From Stramonita haemastoma (taxonomy: Eukaryota; Mollusca; Gastropoda; Neogastropoda; Muricidae), in the NCBI GenBank assembly GCA_030674155.1, contig CM060320.1, positions 28,227,514 through 28,250,013 of the forward strand: a stretch of 22,500 nt of DNA. The letters run 5' to 3'. Position 1 is the stretch's first letter. The number at the start of each line of letters is the position of its first letter. The notes under the pieces were generated by a model. The model worked only from the letters and a program-made list of their open reading frames with translations, was not told the origin of the DNA and searched no databases. Shown piece after piece: positions 9,825-19,665 of this stretch. The position numbers and the translations under genes are program-made.

Positions 9825-9880
<56 letters not shown>
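9791..9880. repeat. (CG)16 next to (GT)n and (CG)4, alternating purine-pyrimidine
   Basis: Pure CG alternation runs 9791-9822. After a short gcg break, GT alternation runs from about 9826 to 9872 and ends in cgcgcgcg to 9880. About 90 bp of near-continuous alternating purine-pyrimidine is classic Z-DNA-prone sequence. The 16 consecutive CpG steps are unusual in animal DNA where CpG is methylated and lost. Confidence 0.95.
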
Positions 9881-10210
9881 ACTTTTGAGTGGTTGTTTTT
9901 GTTGTTTTTGTTATTGTTGTTGCTTGTATTATCTATAGGCATATTCTATTTTTAAGGCTGTTAAAATAATGTTAGCTAATTGTTGGTGAAATGCTTTTAT
10001 TTTCATGTAAGCTGAATAACTATGTCCATCATGATTACAGAATGGTTATGGACGTGATTTTTTATGACCATAATCATAAGATTAATTAGGGTATTAGAAT
10101 ATTTATGTCCCAAAATATATGCCTTACAGTGGATGGATTCCTCTTGTGTTCGGTTACATGACTTTGTTTAAAATTAGGCATATACTTCCTTTAGAATGTT
10201 TATTGATGGT

Positions 10211-10328
10211 ATGCGCGCAAACCTGTGTGTGTGTGTGCGCGAGTGCGTGCGTGCGTGCGTGCGTGTGTGTGTTTGTGTTTGTGTGTGTGTGTGCGCATGT
10301 AGGTAGGTGTGGGTGTGTTGGTGTGTTG
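10211..10328. repeat. Compound (GT)n/(GCGT)n microsatellite
   Basis: GT, then gcgcgagtgc, then (GTGC)n, then GT with ttt interruptions, then ggtaggtgtgggtgtg. It is interrupted and older-looking than the neighbouring GT tracts. Confidence 0.92.
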
Positions 10329-10450
10329 ATAATTGTTTTTTTTTTCATCTCCCCTTGTATTTAAATGTTATGATTTATATAATTTTTGCGGATTGTACAT
10401 TTTTTTTTAGGATGTTTTGTTTCTGCTTTTTCTGCTTTTTGTTTAGTTTT

Positions 10451-10584
10451 GTTTCTTCTTTCTTATATGACGTATGAATGTAAAAGAATGGATGATATTG
10501 TTACCTGATATAATTGACTTATCATTCTTACTTTTTCTATGACTTAAAAACAACTCGAGTACATGTGCGCGCGCGGATATATGC

Positions 10585-10653
<69 letters not shown>
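10451..10653. repeat. Diverged module copy plus (GT)34 microsatellite
   Basis: 10451-10520 resembles the 77 bp block at 9491. It is followed by acatgtgcgcgcgcggatat and then uninterrupted GT from 10585 to 10653. The order (module, gcgcgc, GT) is the same as at 9661-9880. Confidence 0.75.
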
Positions 10654-10654
<1 letters not shown>

Positions 10655-10984
10655 CATTTTTTCATTTCATTTTTTTTTTATACCATTACACTTATTTTTA
10701 TTGTTAAAATTATTGTATTTTCTGTAGTTTCTTTTGAGTTCATGTTGTTGTTGTTAGTTGTAACAATGTTGTAGCTAAATATTTTTTGGGTGGGGGTTTC
10801 TTGGTTGTACTTTGCTTGTTTGCTTGCTGCTTCATTTCTGTTAATTTATCTGTTCTTTGTTTGAGTGTTGTTGTTTTTTTGCTAGATAGATGGCTTGATA
10901 AAAAAAGAGTTTATTGCTTACTCAATGTACCATCTGGAAATAAAATATTCATTTGATTAGATTTGATTTGTTTTGGGTCTGTGC

Positions 10985-11090
10985 CTGTCTGCCTGTCTGT
11001 CTGTCCGTCTGTCTGTCTGTCAGTCTGTCTCTTACTCTCGCTGTGTGTGTGTGTGTGGTGTGTGTGTGTGTTGTGTGTGTGTGTTGTTGT
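10985..11090. repeat. Compound (CTGT)n/(GT)n microsatellite
   Basis: Repeated ctgtctgt with cc interruptions (10985-11030), then a ctctcg bridge, then GT with single-base slips to about 11090. The Cys/Val/Ser-rich reading frames over it are artefacts. Confidence 0.92.
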
Positions 11091-11376
11091 TTCTCTTTGG
11101 ACACTCCCTCTCCAACATTTATTACAATAATATACGAGAAAGTATACAAACATCTCTACGCACACATTACAGCTATACCAATATCATTATTTCACACTTA
11201 ATCATATCAATAAAATGAGCCAAACGTAAACATGCAGGCCTTTTGATAAGACATCCCCTAGGAACGAACACAGCAGCCAACACGACATTGTAAATCACAA
11301 ATCCAAATCATTCTATATTAACAACACATTAATGCAACCCTACACCTATTCAATGACATAACAAACAAAACAGAGA

Positions 11377-11490
11377 AGAAGGCACACATCTTGAAGATGC
11401 GAGAAAAGGCCGGTTTGAGTCCCGTCCTACTTCGACTTGTGCACAGTAACAGAGCCGACTGCACCGTGAAATTGTTCTATTTATTTTTTC
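11377..11490 (+). mobile_element. SINE copy A, 5' part of body (interrupted)
   Basis: aaggccggtttgagtcccgt at 11405 and gcacagtaacagagccgact at about 11441 align with 12301-12380 in copy B. After about 11490 the similarity stops and antisense SINE sequence begins. It resumes at about 12003 with the ggcgctgttc block. The distance between these two blocks is about 490 bp greater than in copy B, which matches the length of the intervening elements. Copy A is therefore read as split by a later insertion. Confidence 0.55.
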
Positions 11491-11703
11491 ATATTCCATT
11501 ATATCGAGGATAGTGGAAAAAGCAATCATATGCTTTTTTTACATCCAGTCCCCGTGTGTATGCAGTTTTGTAAATGTCAGCTGTTCCCACCGGCACACGA
11601 CGGCCTACTCTTACGAAAAGCGGAACAGGATTTAACGTGTGCGGAAGATGTTTTGGTTTGCGTTCGCACACGGGGCCTCGGTTTATAGTCTCATCCAAAA
11701 GAC
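11491..11703 (-). mobile_element. SINE body fragment E, antisense, inside copy A
   Basis: On the minus strand it reads gatgagactataaaccgagg, ccccgtgtgcg, ...acgttaaatcctgttccgct, ttcgtaagagtaggccgtcg, then atacacacggggactggatg. The first blocks also match copy C (from 12600) almost exactly, and the whole matches the fragments at 2225 and 2735. I remember gatgagac.ataaaccgagg followed by cccgtgtgcag as a very common repeat in gastropod sequence. The head is missing; the next base pairs belong to another SINE. Confidence 0.65.
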
Positions 11704-11992
11704 TGTTAAAGTTAAGTTAAAGTCTGTCCCGAGCCATAAGGCTCATCAGCCGGTGCTTATCCCGTTTCTGTGGCGTTAAGCGACTGAGAGTCATAGACTC
11801 CCCCTGGATAGGACGCCAGTCTATCGCAGGTTAACCCCAACACAAGGTTGTACCCCTTTTACACCTGGGTGGAGTGAGAAATAGCCGTAAAGTGCCTTTT
11901 CCAAGGCACAACGCCATAGCGGAATAGCTGGGATCGAACCCGCAACCTTTAGATTACGAGTACAACGCCCTAACCACTAGGCATACATATTT
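11704..11992 (-). mobile_element. tRNA-derived SINE (F), antisense, nearly complete
   Basis: On the minus strand the head shows a pol III A box (tagtggttagggc, 11968-11980) and a perfect B box (ggttcgatccc, 11930-11940), about 50 bp apart as in a tRNA. The body then runs ttggaaaaggcactttacgg, ctcactccacccaggtgtaa, and further to a gccttatggctcggg hairpin-like block. The 3' end is a short ttaactttaac repeat at 11704-11722. It is about 285 bp long, the usual size for a SINE. The ccacccaggtgtaaa core is one I recall from several marine-invertebrate SINEs. No clear target-site duplication was seen. Confidence 0.8.
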
Positions 11993-12002
11993 GACTGGTA
12001 TT

Positions 12003-12135
12003 TTTATATGGATGGCGCTGTTCTTCTGCGACACCACAGCCCCGAAGAGGGCAGCCTGGCTTGAATAAAGCAAGTTCGTCAGAAGGAAATCTGGTACAGT
12101 GTACTCAACAATACATAGTGTTACACATAATTATT
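12003..12135 (+). mobile_element. SINE copy A, 3' part
   Basis: ggcgctgttcttctgcgaca, then ccccgaagagggcagcctgg, then tcagaaggaaatctgg. This aligns block for block with copies B (12420), C (12807) and D (minus strand, about 21099-21024). The far 3' end (tacagtgtactcaacaatac, then catagtgttacacataat) is shared with copy B only. A and B are therefore either one subfamily or a local duplication. Confidence 0.65.
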
Positions 12136-12252
12136 ATAATGATAACATACAATATGATGCACCACAGTACAGTTCAGGGTTTTCACCACCGCACTCACAC
12201 AATAAACTACGCATAAAAACATCAGTGGGCTAAGGCATGGGCAAGCACATAA

Positions 12253-12265
12253 CCCCCCCCCCCCC
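12253..12265. repeat. Poly(C) run
   Basis: 13 consecutive C just upstream of SINE copy B. A similar run lies at 4021-4032. Confidence 0.9.
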
Positions 12266-12267
12266 TC

Positions 12268-12545
12268 AAGAATATGGCCTGTATCAAGAAAATGTGACAA
12301 AAGGCTGGTTAGAGTCCCTGTCCTACCCCTACTTTTGCGCAGTAAAAGAGCCCACGGCACCATGAGAGTGCTCTACTATATTATATGCATGCACACTTCA
12401 CTAGCATCTTTGATAAGGCTGGCGCTGTTCTTGTGGCAACACCAGAGCCCCGAAAACGGAAGCCTGGTTTGAATATAACAAGTCTGTCGGAATGAAAGCT
12501 TGTACAGTGTACGCAACAATACATAGTTTTACACATAATATTCAT
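12268..12545 (+). mobile_element. SINE copy B
   Basis: Body blocks are aaggctggttagagtccctg (12301), gcgcagtaaaagagcccacg, ggcaccatgagagtgctcta, then ggcgctgttcttgtggcaac (12421), agccccgaaaacggaagcct, and a decayed cagagaaatctg equivalent (gtctgtcggaatg). It matches copy A throughout, apart from the insertion in A. The tRNA-like head was not identified. AT-rich 3' end. Confidence 0.6.
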
Positions 12546-12599
12546 GGTAAATATACATTTATACACTAATAACCACACCACCCACCCACCTATACCCAT

Positions 12600-12915
12600 G
12601 ATGAGACTATAAACCGAGGCCCCGTGTGCGAACGCACGCAGAACATTTTGCACATACGTTAAAACTCCGTTCCACCTTTCGAAATTGCACGCCATCGTGT
12701 GCTGGTAGGAGCGGATGACAAAATTATATAAAAAAAATCAGCATGCACACAGGTGTCGTGTTTAGACACCATCCCTGAGGGGGAAAAAAACTAATGATAA
12801 TGGGTAGGCGCTGCACCTGTGGCGACGTGATCTCCCCGGGGAGAGCAGCCCGAATTTCATGCAGAGAAATCTGCTGTGACATAACATAAAGTGGTATAAA
12901 ATAAAAATAATAAAA
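12600..12915 (+). mobile_element. SINE copy C with A-rich tail leading into (CT)n
   Basis: Starts with gatgagactataaaccgagg (12600) and ccccgtgtgcgaacgcacgc, then acgttaaaactccgttccac and gccatcgtgtgctggtagga. The conserved 3' block follows: ggcgctgcacctgtggcgac (12808), ctccccggggagagcagccc (12832), and gcagagaaatctgctgtgac (about 12860). An A-rich tail (ataaaataaaaataataaaa) follows. The 455 bp polypyrimidine tract begins immediately after. This is the best-preserved 3' half of the family here. The head is truncated. Confidence 0.7.
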
Positions 12916-12925
12916 CTCTCTCTCT

Positions 12926-12969
<44 letters not shown>

Positions 12970-12976
12970 CTCCTCT

Positions 12977-13056
<80 letters not shown>

Positions 13057-13155
13057 CTCTCTCCTCTGTCTCTCTCGTCTCTCTCTCTCTCTGTCTCTCT
13101 CTCTCTGTCTCTCTCTCTCTGTCTCTCTCTCTCTGTCTCTCTCTCTGTACTGTTC

Positions 13156-13186
<31 letters not shown>

Positions 13187-13281
13187 GTCTCTCTGTCTGT
13201 CTGTCTGTCTCTCTGTCTCTGTCTCTGTCTCTGTCTCGTCTGTCTTCTGTCTCTGTCTGTCTTCTGTCTCTGTCTCGTCTC

Positions 13282-13361
<80 letters not shown>

Positions 13362-13370
13362 TCTCTATTT
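12916..13370. repeat. 455 bp (CT)n / (CTGT)n polypyrimidine tract
   Basis: Almost unbroken pyrimidines on the plus strand: pure (CT)n at both ends, a central mixture of ctgtctct and ctgtctgt, and few purines other than the G of ctgt. The minus strand reads as an Arg-Glu-rich frame of 226 codons that is not a gene. Long mirror-repeat stretches make triplex (H-DNA) formation possible. Confidence 0.97.
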
Positions 13371-13635
13371 CCTTCTGTTCAGTCTGCGTTTCTGACGACA
13401 ACATGACTCTCTCTCTTACTGTGTGTGTCTTTCCTGTTGGTTAAATCCAGAGTTACAGAATCAGTCTTTGTGGAAGCCAGGTTCAATCAACTGAGATCCA
13501 CTCCAGGGATGTACCAAGACCTGTAGCTCTGAGGTTTCTTATCTTGCGATGACCCATGTGTTTATATAACCGAGAGGAACTGAACACCCGTCCACTGAGA
13601 CCAATGTTTAAAGGCACGGGTCATTGTATGTACGA
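13371..13635. other. Single-copy-looking non-coding stretch
   Basis: Balanced composition, unlike its neighbours. It has a loose inverted repeat, atgacccatg at about 13549 and cacgggtcattg at about 13616. A tatataa word at about 13563 is not supported as a promoter. No coding frame. Confidence 0.45.
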
Positions 13636-14225
13636 ATAACAGAGGGAATAAAATGATAAAAGGAAAGACAAATGAATAAATGAGGAAACGAACGAATGAA
13701 TGAATAAATTAATGAATGAGTGAATGCATGAAATAAAAAAAGTCAATGGATTGAGAAAAGAAACAAACAAATGAAGGACAAAGGAAAAATGAAAGCCTGG
13801 TTTGAAGAAATGAAGGAACGAATGAAGGAAGAAAGGAAGGGAAGAAGTTTGGAAGGAAGGAAATAAGAACAGATGGACGGGAGGGGGAGAAAAGGAAGGA
13901 TTGAAGGAAAGAAAAAAGCAAGCAAGGAAGGAAGGAAGGAAGAAAGAAAATGCAGAGAGGAAATATTAGGAGGAAAAAGAGTAAAAGCAAGACAGATCGA
14001 GAAAAAAGAAGAAGATAAAGAAATATAGAATGAAAGAAAGAAAAGAAAGAAAGAAAGAAAGGAAGGAAAAAAGACCTCGAAAAAGCCAGAAGTACATGTA
14101 AAAAAAGGGGGAAAACATGAAATTAAAACAATTAGAAAGAATGACAAGAAAAGAAGAAAGGACAGACCAACAAACCCCAAAGAAAAACAATTAGAAAAGC
14201 AGGTGGATGAAAAAAGAAGAAAAAA
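13636..14225. repeat. Decayed (GAAT)n/(GGAA)n/(GAAA)n purine-rich tract
   Basis: The plus strand is mostly A and G. It runs from gaatgaat-type tetranucleotides through ggaaggaagg to gaaagaaag, with frequent interruptions. Ser/Phe/Leu-rich minus-strand frames, up to 145 codons, follow from the composition. Confidence 0.85.
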
Positions 14226-14404
14226 CCCAGTACGGAAAACAGGACCGTAAAATCAAAAGAGACAACTCTGGCATCCAGTAACTCAGACTCTGACTTGAAG
14301 GTGGCCATCACATTTCCCCCCAAAGGAGCCTATCACTATCGGCAACTACCCAGCATTACTTTCATCGGCCAACAATCCCCCACCCCCAACTCCTTGCCCT
14401 CTCC

Positions 14405-14455
14405 ACTGCCATCACCATCATCACCACTAATCATCACCATCACCACCAAAAGCAT
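14405..14455. repeat. Degenerate (CAC/CAT)n
   Basis: ccatcaccatcatcaccac-type triplets, imperfect, just upstream of the 52 bp minisatellite. Confidence 0.8.
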
Positions 14456-14490
14456 GTGGACATGACCTGTACCCAGCGTCTTCAGAGTTG

Positions 14491-15804
14491 TCTCTGTGAT
14501 GGCAACTCAGTGTATGAAGGCAGGCAGAGATTGTCAGAGATGTCTCTGTGATGACACCACAGTGTATGAAGGCAGGCAGAGATTGTCAGAGATGTCTCTG
14601 TGATGACACCACAGTGTATGAAGGCAGGCAGAGATTGACAGAGATGTCTCTGTGATGACACCACAGTGTATGAAGGCAGGCAGAGATTGTCAGAGATGTC
14701 TCTGTGATGGCAACACAGTGTATGAAGGCAGGCAGAGATTGACAGAGATGTCTCTGTGATGACAACACAGTATAGAGAGGCAGGCAGAGATTGTCAGAGA
14801 TGTCTCTGTGATGGCAACACAGTGTATGAAGGCAGGCAGAGATTGTCAGAGATGTATTTGTGATGACATCACAGTGTAACTATGAAGGCAGGCAGAGATT
14901 GTCAGAGATGTCTCTGTGATGACAACACAGTGTATGAAGGCAGGCAGAGATTGGCAGAGATGTATTTGTGAGGACATCACAGTGTAACTATGAAGGCAAG
15001 CAGAGATTGTCAGAGATGTCTCTGTGATGACAACACAGTGTATGAAGGCAGGCAGAGATTGTCAGAGATGTCTCTGTGAGGACACCACAGTGTATGAAGG
15101 CAGGCAGAGATTGTCAGAGATGTCTCTGTGAGGACAACACAGTATATGATGGCAGGCAGAGATTGTCAGAGATGTCTCTGTGATGGCAACACAGTGTATG
15201 AAGGCAGGCAGAGATTGTCAGAGATGTCTCTGTGATGGCAACACAGTGTATGATGGCAGGCAGAGATTGTCAGAGATGTCTCTGTGATTGCAACACAGTG
15301 TATGAAGGCAGGCAGAGATTGTCAGAGATGTCTCTGTGAGGACAACACAGTGTATGAAGGCAGGCAGAGATTGTCAGAGATGTCTCTGTGATTGCAACAC
15401 AGTGTATGAAGGCAGGCAGAGATTGGCAGAGATGTCTCTGTGAGGACACCACAGTGTATGAAGGCAGGCAGAGATTGTCAGAGATGTCTCTGTGATGACA
15501 CCACAGTGTATGAAGGCAGGCAGAGATTGTCAGAGATGTATTTGTGATGACATCACAGTGTAACTATGAAGGCAAGCAGAGATTGACAGAGATGTCTCTG
15601 TGATGACAACAGTGTATGAAGGCAGACAGAGATTGTCAGAGATGTATTTGTGATGACATCACAGTGTAACTATGAAGGCAGGCAGAGATTGTCAGAGATG
15701 TCTCTGTGATGACAACACAGTGTATGAAGGCAGGCAGAGATTGTCAGAGATGTCTCTGTGATGACAACACAGTGTATGAAGGCAGGCAGAGATTGGCAGA
15801 GATG
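14491..15804. repeat. 52 bp minisatellite, 25 full units
   Basis: The unit can be started at tctctgtgatgacaacacag, followed by tgtatgaaggcaggcagaga and ttgtcagagatg. Starts are regular: 14491, 14543, 14595, 14647, 14699, 14751, 14803, 14855, 14911, and so on to 15753. Four units are 56 bp long. These begin tatttgtga.gacatcacag and carry gtaactatgaa instead of gtatgaa (14855, 14963, 15539, 15645). One unit is 50 bp (15595). Positions 11-15 (ggcaa, gacac, gacaa, ttgca) vary between units. Since 52 is not a multiple of 3, the minus-strand peptides drift through all frames and are not coding. Confidence 0.97.
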
Positions 15805-16430
<626 letters not shown>

Positions 16431-16499
16431 TGGCTGTGTCTTCAGTAATGAGGGTAGCCACAGCTCGAGAGCAGAGGTGAATGTCTGTTGTGGTATGGC

Positions 16500-16910
16500 G
16501 CTGGTGTGCTCAGTCTGCCTTTCTTTTTGTCTGTGTCTGGTTGTCTGTTTGGCTGTCTGCTTGTTTACTCTCATCTGCTTGTAATGCCTGTTTGCCTGTT
16601 AGTGCCTTAGTCTGTGTGTCTTATTTAAAATTCTCTTAACGGTTTCTTTTTCGATTGTGTGTACATCGATCCTTTTTTCCGTCTCTCTGTTTAGCTGGAT
16701 CTTATTTCTTTCTTTCTTTTGATTTTTGTTTTTCTGTTTTTTTCTTCTATCTTTTTCTTCCTCCTATCTCTCCTATCTTCCTTGCTGTGTGTTTTCTGTC
16801 TGCAGCTATAAATGACTACGCCCGTTGCTTTTCTTCAGTTTTTCTTTCTCCATTCCTTCTGTCCTCCAATCTTTTCTCTCTTTTATTTTTCTTTCTTTCT
16901 CCTAAGTCTC
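16500..16910. other. Pyrimidine/T-rich simple sequence
   Basis: Loose (CTGT)n at 16510-16615, then tttctttctttc-type sequence to about 16910. There is no gene. The hydrophobic frame at 16655-16954 reflects T/C bias. Confidence 0.65.
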
Positions 16911-17030
16911 TTCAAATTAAAAAAAATTCTACTGTATTGCAAAACCGGACATAAAATGTAGGTTGAAGTAACATTATTCTAAACGATTTTAGTTTCTTCT
17001 CGGCTCATAACAGATTGCAAACCTCCAGAT

Positions 17031-17100
17031 CCAGAGACCCTAAACCCTACAGGGAATGGTCAGGTTATGGGACTGACAGCCACAGCACTGGGGTCTCTGG
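17031..17100. other. 10 bp inverted repeat, 50 bp apart
   Basis: ccagagaccc at 17031-17040 and gggtctctgg at 17091-17100 are perfect reverse complements. They enclose a balanced-composition segment (aggttatgggactgacagcc). This could be a small foldback or a chance match. No target-site duplication was seen. Confidence 0.4.
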
Positions 17101-17213
17101 GGACAAGGCTCCTAGGGTCGAGAAGGTCATGGATCGATTATGAACTTGATAGGTATCCATAGGCACCACTCTCGATCTCCCAACTTTCCATTCTACCTTG
17201 CTCTGTCATTATT

Positions 17214-17241
17214 TGCTGCTGCTGCTGCTGCTGCTGCTGCT
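17214..17241. repeat. (TGC)9 microsatellite
   Basis: Nine uninterrupted tgc units, giving an alanine run in one frame (17140-17361). The flanks have no exon features, so a poly-Ala protein is not claimed. Confidence 0.95.
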
Positions 17242-18230
17242 AACACAGCCTGTCATCTGCACTGGCACCATAGCCAGTTTCTCTGGAACTGTGCCTTTTG
17301 TTGGCCTCTCAACTTCCAGTCATGTTTTTTGCTTTCATTGCTACTACCGCTGCCACGATAATTAATCCTTTTACCGGCAAGCTTAGAAAAAAGTTTCTCT
17401 AAATGAAACAGAAAAAGGAGGTAGTTTGGTTTTTGGTGTGTTTTTTATATTGGTATATAACATCGGAGAATATGGGTTTACAGAGGTATGCAGTTAGCTG
17501 CTTTTTTAATCGTATATAAATCTATCTGTGTATCTGTATTTCTGTACATGTGGGCGAAGTGTGACATTTTGTGACAATTCTGTTGGATATCTGCGGCTGT
17601 GAAAATTGTGTGTATTGCTAGTTCATACGTTTATGAAACTGCATAAACTACACATTTCTGCGTTTTTGTTTCCATTCGCGAAGATTACTGTTTCTACAAT
17701 GTTCATTTCTGTTTGCGTACTTTCCGATTTCGGTCCCTACGCCAAACCCCTATTGTACATAGATTGGAAAACCTCGCACAATATTTTTTGTCATTGCCAT
17801 TGTTTATTTCTGTACATGTCTCTTTTTCACATTTGGTTTATTCACTTTTGGTAATTGATATTTTTTGGTATTTTTTTCCATGGTACTTCCAGTATTACTT
17901 CTGTTCACTCCCATCACCAATGTACAGATAGACAGCAGACATTGTCAGAAATCCCCATATATACTTTCGAAGTGTCTGTATTCCACCCTTTCTGTATTCA
18001 TCCCTTATCTAATGAGGTAATTCGAAACCAAAGGGTGGGCTGTTATCATACACCACAGTGGTCGAGGTCATTTTAGTAGTAAACACTAAACACAAACAAT
18101 AATCCCACTCTGAACTTAAAGAACAGAACATCAATGTGCAAGACAAAGGTGCTTGCACAACACAACTACCTTACATACAATCGAACGAGTCATACGCTCC
18201 CTATGTATTACAGTGGTCGAGGTCAACAGT
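17242..18230. other. Mostly unique non-coding stretch
   Basis: No gene or element recognised. The 16 bp word acagtggtcgaggtca occurs at about 18055 and again at about 18209, suggesting an old local duplication. Short frames of 65-82 codons are T-rich and have no motif. Confidence 0.5.
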
Positions 18231-18475
18231 TTTTAAAGCATACAGATACTCAGATAGACACACAGACAGATACCTACTTAGACAGGCAGACATGCAAAAA
18301 AAAAAACAGACGACGGAAGAATATTCGAACTGATCGACAAACAGACCGATAAACATGCATAAATACATACAGATACATAATTATAAAGTGCCTAGGCAAG
18401 CAGACTTGCAAACAAACAGACAGAAAAAACCCAGACAGACTTATAAAAAAACAAGACAGACAATCAAACATGTTG
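18231..18475. repeat. Decayed (CAGA)n/(ACAGATAC)n-rich stretch
   Basis: agacagatac, gacagacag and aaacagaca words recur with A-rich interruptions. The minus strand shows a corresponding Cys/Leu/Ser-rich frame that is not coding. Confidence 0.7.
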
Positions 18476-18654
18476 ACGAAAAAAAAGCATACTAAAAAAA
18501 ACCCAGCCCCAAAGCAGCTGACGCACCCTGTGACATATCTACAGCTTAGAGCCTCAGGAAACCTGTCTTCTCAAACGCAAAAACTCCAATGAATTGGAAC
18601 TGTCAGAAGCCGGGCCTTTTCCTTCCTTTTCCATTTCCTTCACCTCCCCTCCCA

Positions 18655-18840
18655 AGTTTTATCACACCACCATCAGCACCGCAACTACCTCCACCACCCA
18701 CCACCGCCACTACTACCATCACCACCACCACCGTGAACGCCATCACCACCACCATCAGCTACCCCCCTCCACCCCCACTGGTGCGCCATCACCACCACCG
18801 TCGCTGCCACTACCTCCATCGCCATCACAGCTGCATCAAC
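18655..18840. repeat. Degenerate (ACC/CAC/CAT)n
   Basis: Triplet-rich sequence such as caccaccaccaccg, interrupted throughout, giving His/Pro/Thr-rich frames on the plus strand. It is an old trinucleotide repeat. Confidence 0.8.
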
Positions 18841-18970
18841 CGCCGTTTTCTTTACTCTCTGTCGGTCTGTATGTTTGTTTGTCATTCTGTTTTGTTGTGT
18901 TGGCTTGTGAGATCTGGCTACCTGTCTGAAAGAATGCTTTCTATTTCTTTTATATCCTGTTATATCATAT

Positions 18971-19007
<37 letters not shown>

Positions 19008-19045
19008 CATATAGTCAAACATACAGACAGACAGACAGACAGAGA
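18971..19045. repeat. Compound (GA)n/(GACA)n microsatellite
   Basis: gagagagaga, then (gacaga)n, a short break (catatagtcaaacat), then (cagacaga)n ending at about 19045. Confidence 0.9.
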
Positions 19046-19307
19046 AAATCAACGATTAATGTTCTGCACTCCACTTCCACAAACTGTAGCCCCCAACACT
19101 GGTACAGGTCTGATAAATGATTGAACATGGACCAGGGTCTGCGAAAATTAGTTCACAACTGCCCCCTGGTGCGTCAGAGGACAAGAGGTCACAGCTTAGC
19201 TTCAGAACATCCCGCCTCTCTCTCTCCTCTTCACAGATGAAAGGGTAATTATTCAGCACCTTTCTGTGAATTCAGTCACCTCCTTGTCTTTACAAATGAG
19301 AGGTGAA

Positions 19308-19331
19308 GGGGGAGGGGTGGGGGTATGGGGG
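19308..19331 (+). other. Canonical G-quadruplex motif
   Basis: Five Gs, a, four Gs, t, five Gs, tat, five Gs: four G-tracts of at least 4 with loops of 1, 1 and 3 nt. Short loops and long tracts predict a very stable G4 in single-stranded DNA or RNA. Confidence 0.8.
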
Positions 19332-19665
19332 CTTTGCGGGGTAGCCACTGAAAATCCTGCGGACCGTTTTGTGTTCTTGGTGCAACAGATGCTGACCAGT
19401 TAACCTCAATACTTCCTTCATTTTGTTAGACTTTTGACCCTAAAAATTCTAACTGTGCGAAAACTGCTATGGTGATTAAAAGACGTGTTTTTGCTTATTT
19501 CCCCAAGTTTTCTATGATGAGCCTACATATTCAGACAACCGCAAATTCCTTTGTTTTGCGGGTGTGTTTATTTCTTTGCCTATTAGTGTGCACTCATCAA
19601 CAGACCTTTCCCTGAAACAGCCCTCATTGCCGTTTGAACTTTAACATGTGCTAAATAAGCATGTA

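Noticed and set aside
11912..11985. Functional tRNA gene on the minus strand
   Set aside because: The A and B boxes are good, but the anticodon stem does not pair and the sequence runs straight into a SINE body.
12724..13404. 226-codon Arg/Glu-rich frame on the minus strand
   Set aside because: This is the 455 bp (CT)n tract read on the other strand, with SINE sequence at its end. It is not a charged-repeat protein.
13560..13570. TATA-like word (tatataa) as a promoter
   Set aside because: AT-rich words are frequent here and no transcript or coding region lies downstream.
14482..15452. Repeated 60-codon minus-strand frames (SQRHLCQSLPAF-type peptide)
   Set aside because: The 52 bp period shifts frame every unit, so no repeat protein is maintained. 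The frames are short openings in the minisatellite.
14491..15804. CRISPR-like array (regular 52 bp spacing)
   Set aside because: The whole unit is repeated with no unique spacers, and the sequence is animal. It is an ordinary minisatellite.
17140..17361. Poly-Ala exon at (TGC)9
   Set aside because: A microsatellite in a short frame with no conserved flanking protein sequence or splice sites.
19195..19300. Splice-acceptor-like ctctctctctcctcttcacag followed by an atg
   Set aside because: The pyrimidine run plus AG looks right, but the frame opened by atgaaaggg stops at once and no partner donor or exon could be supported.
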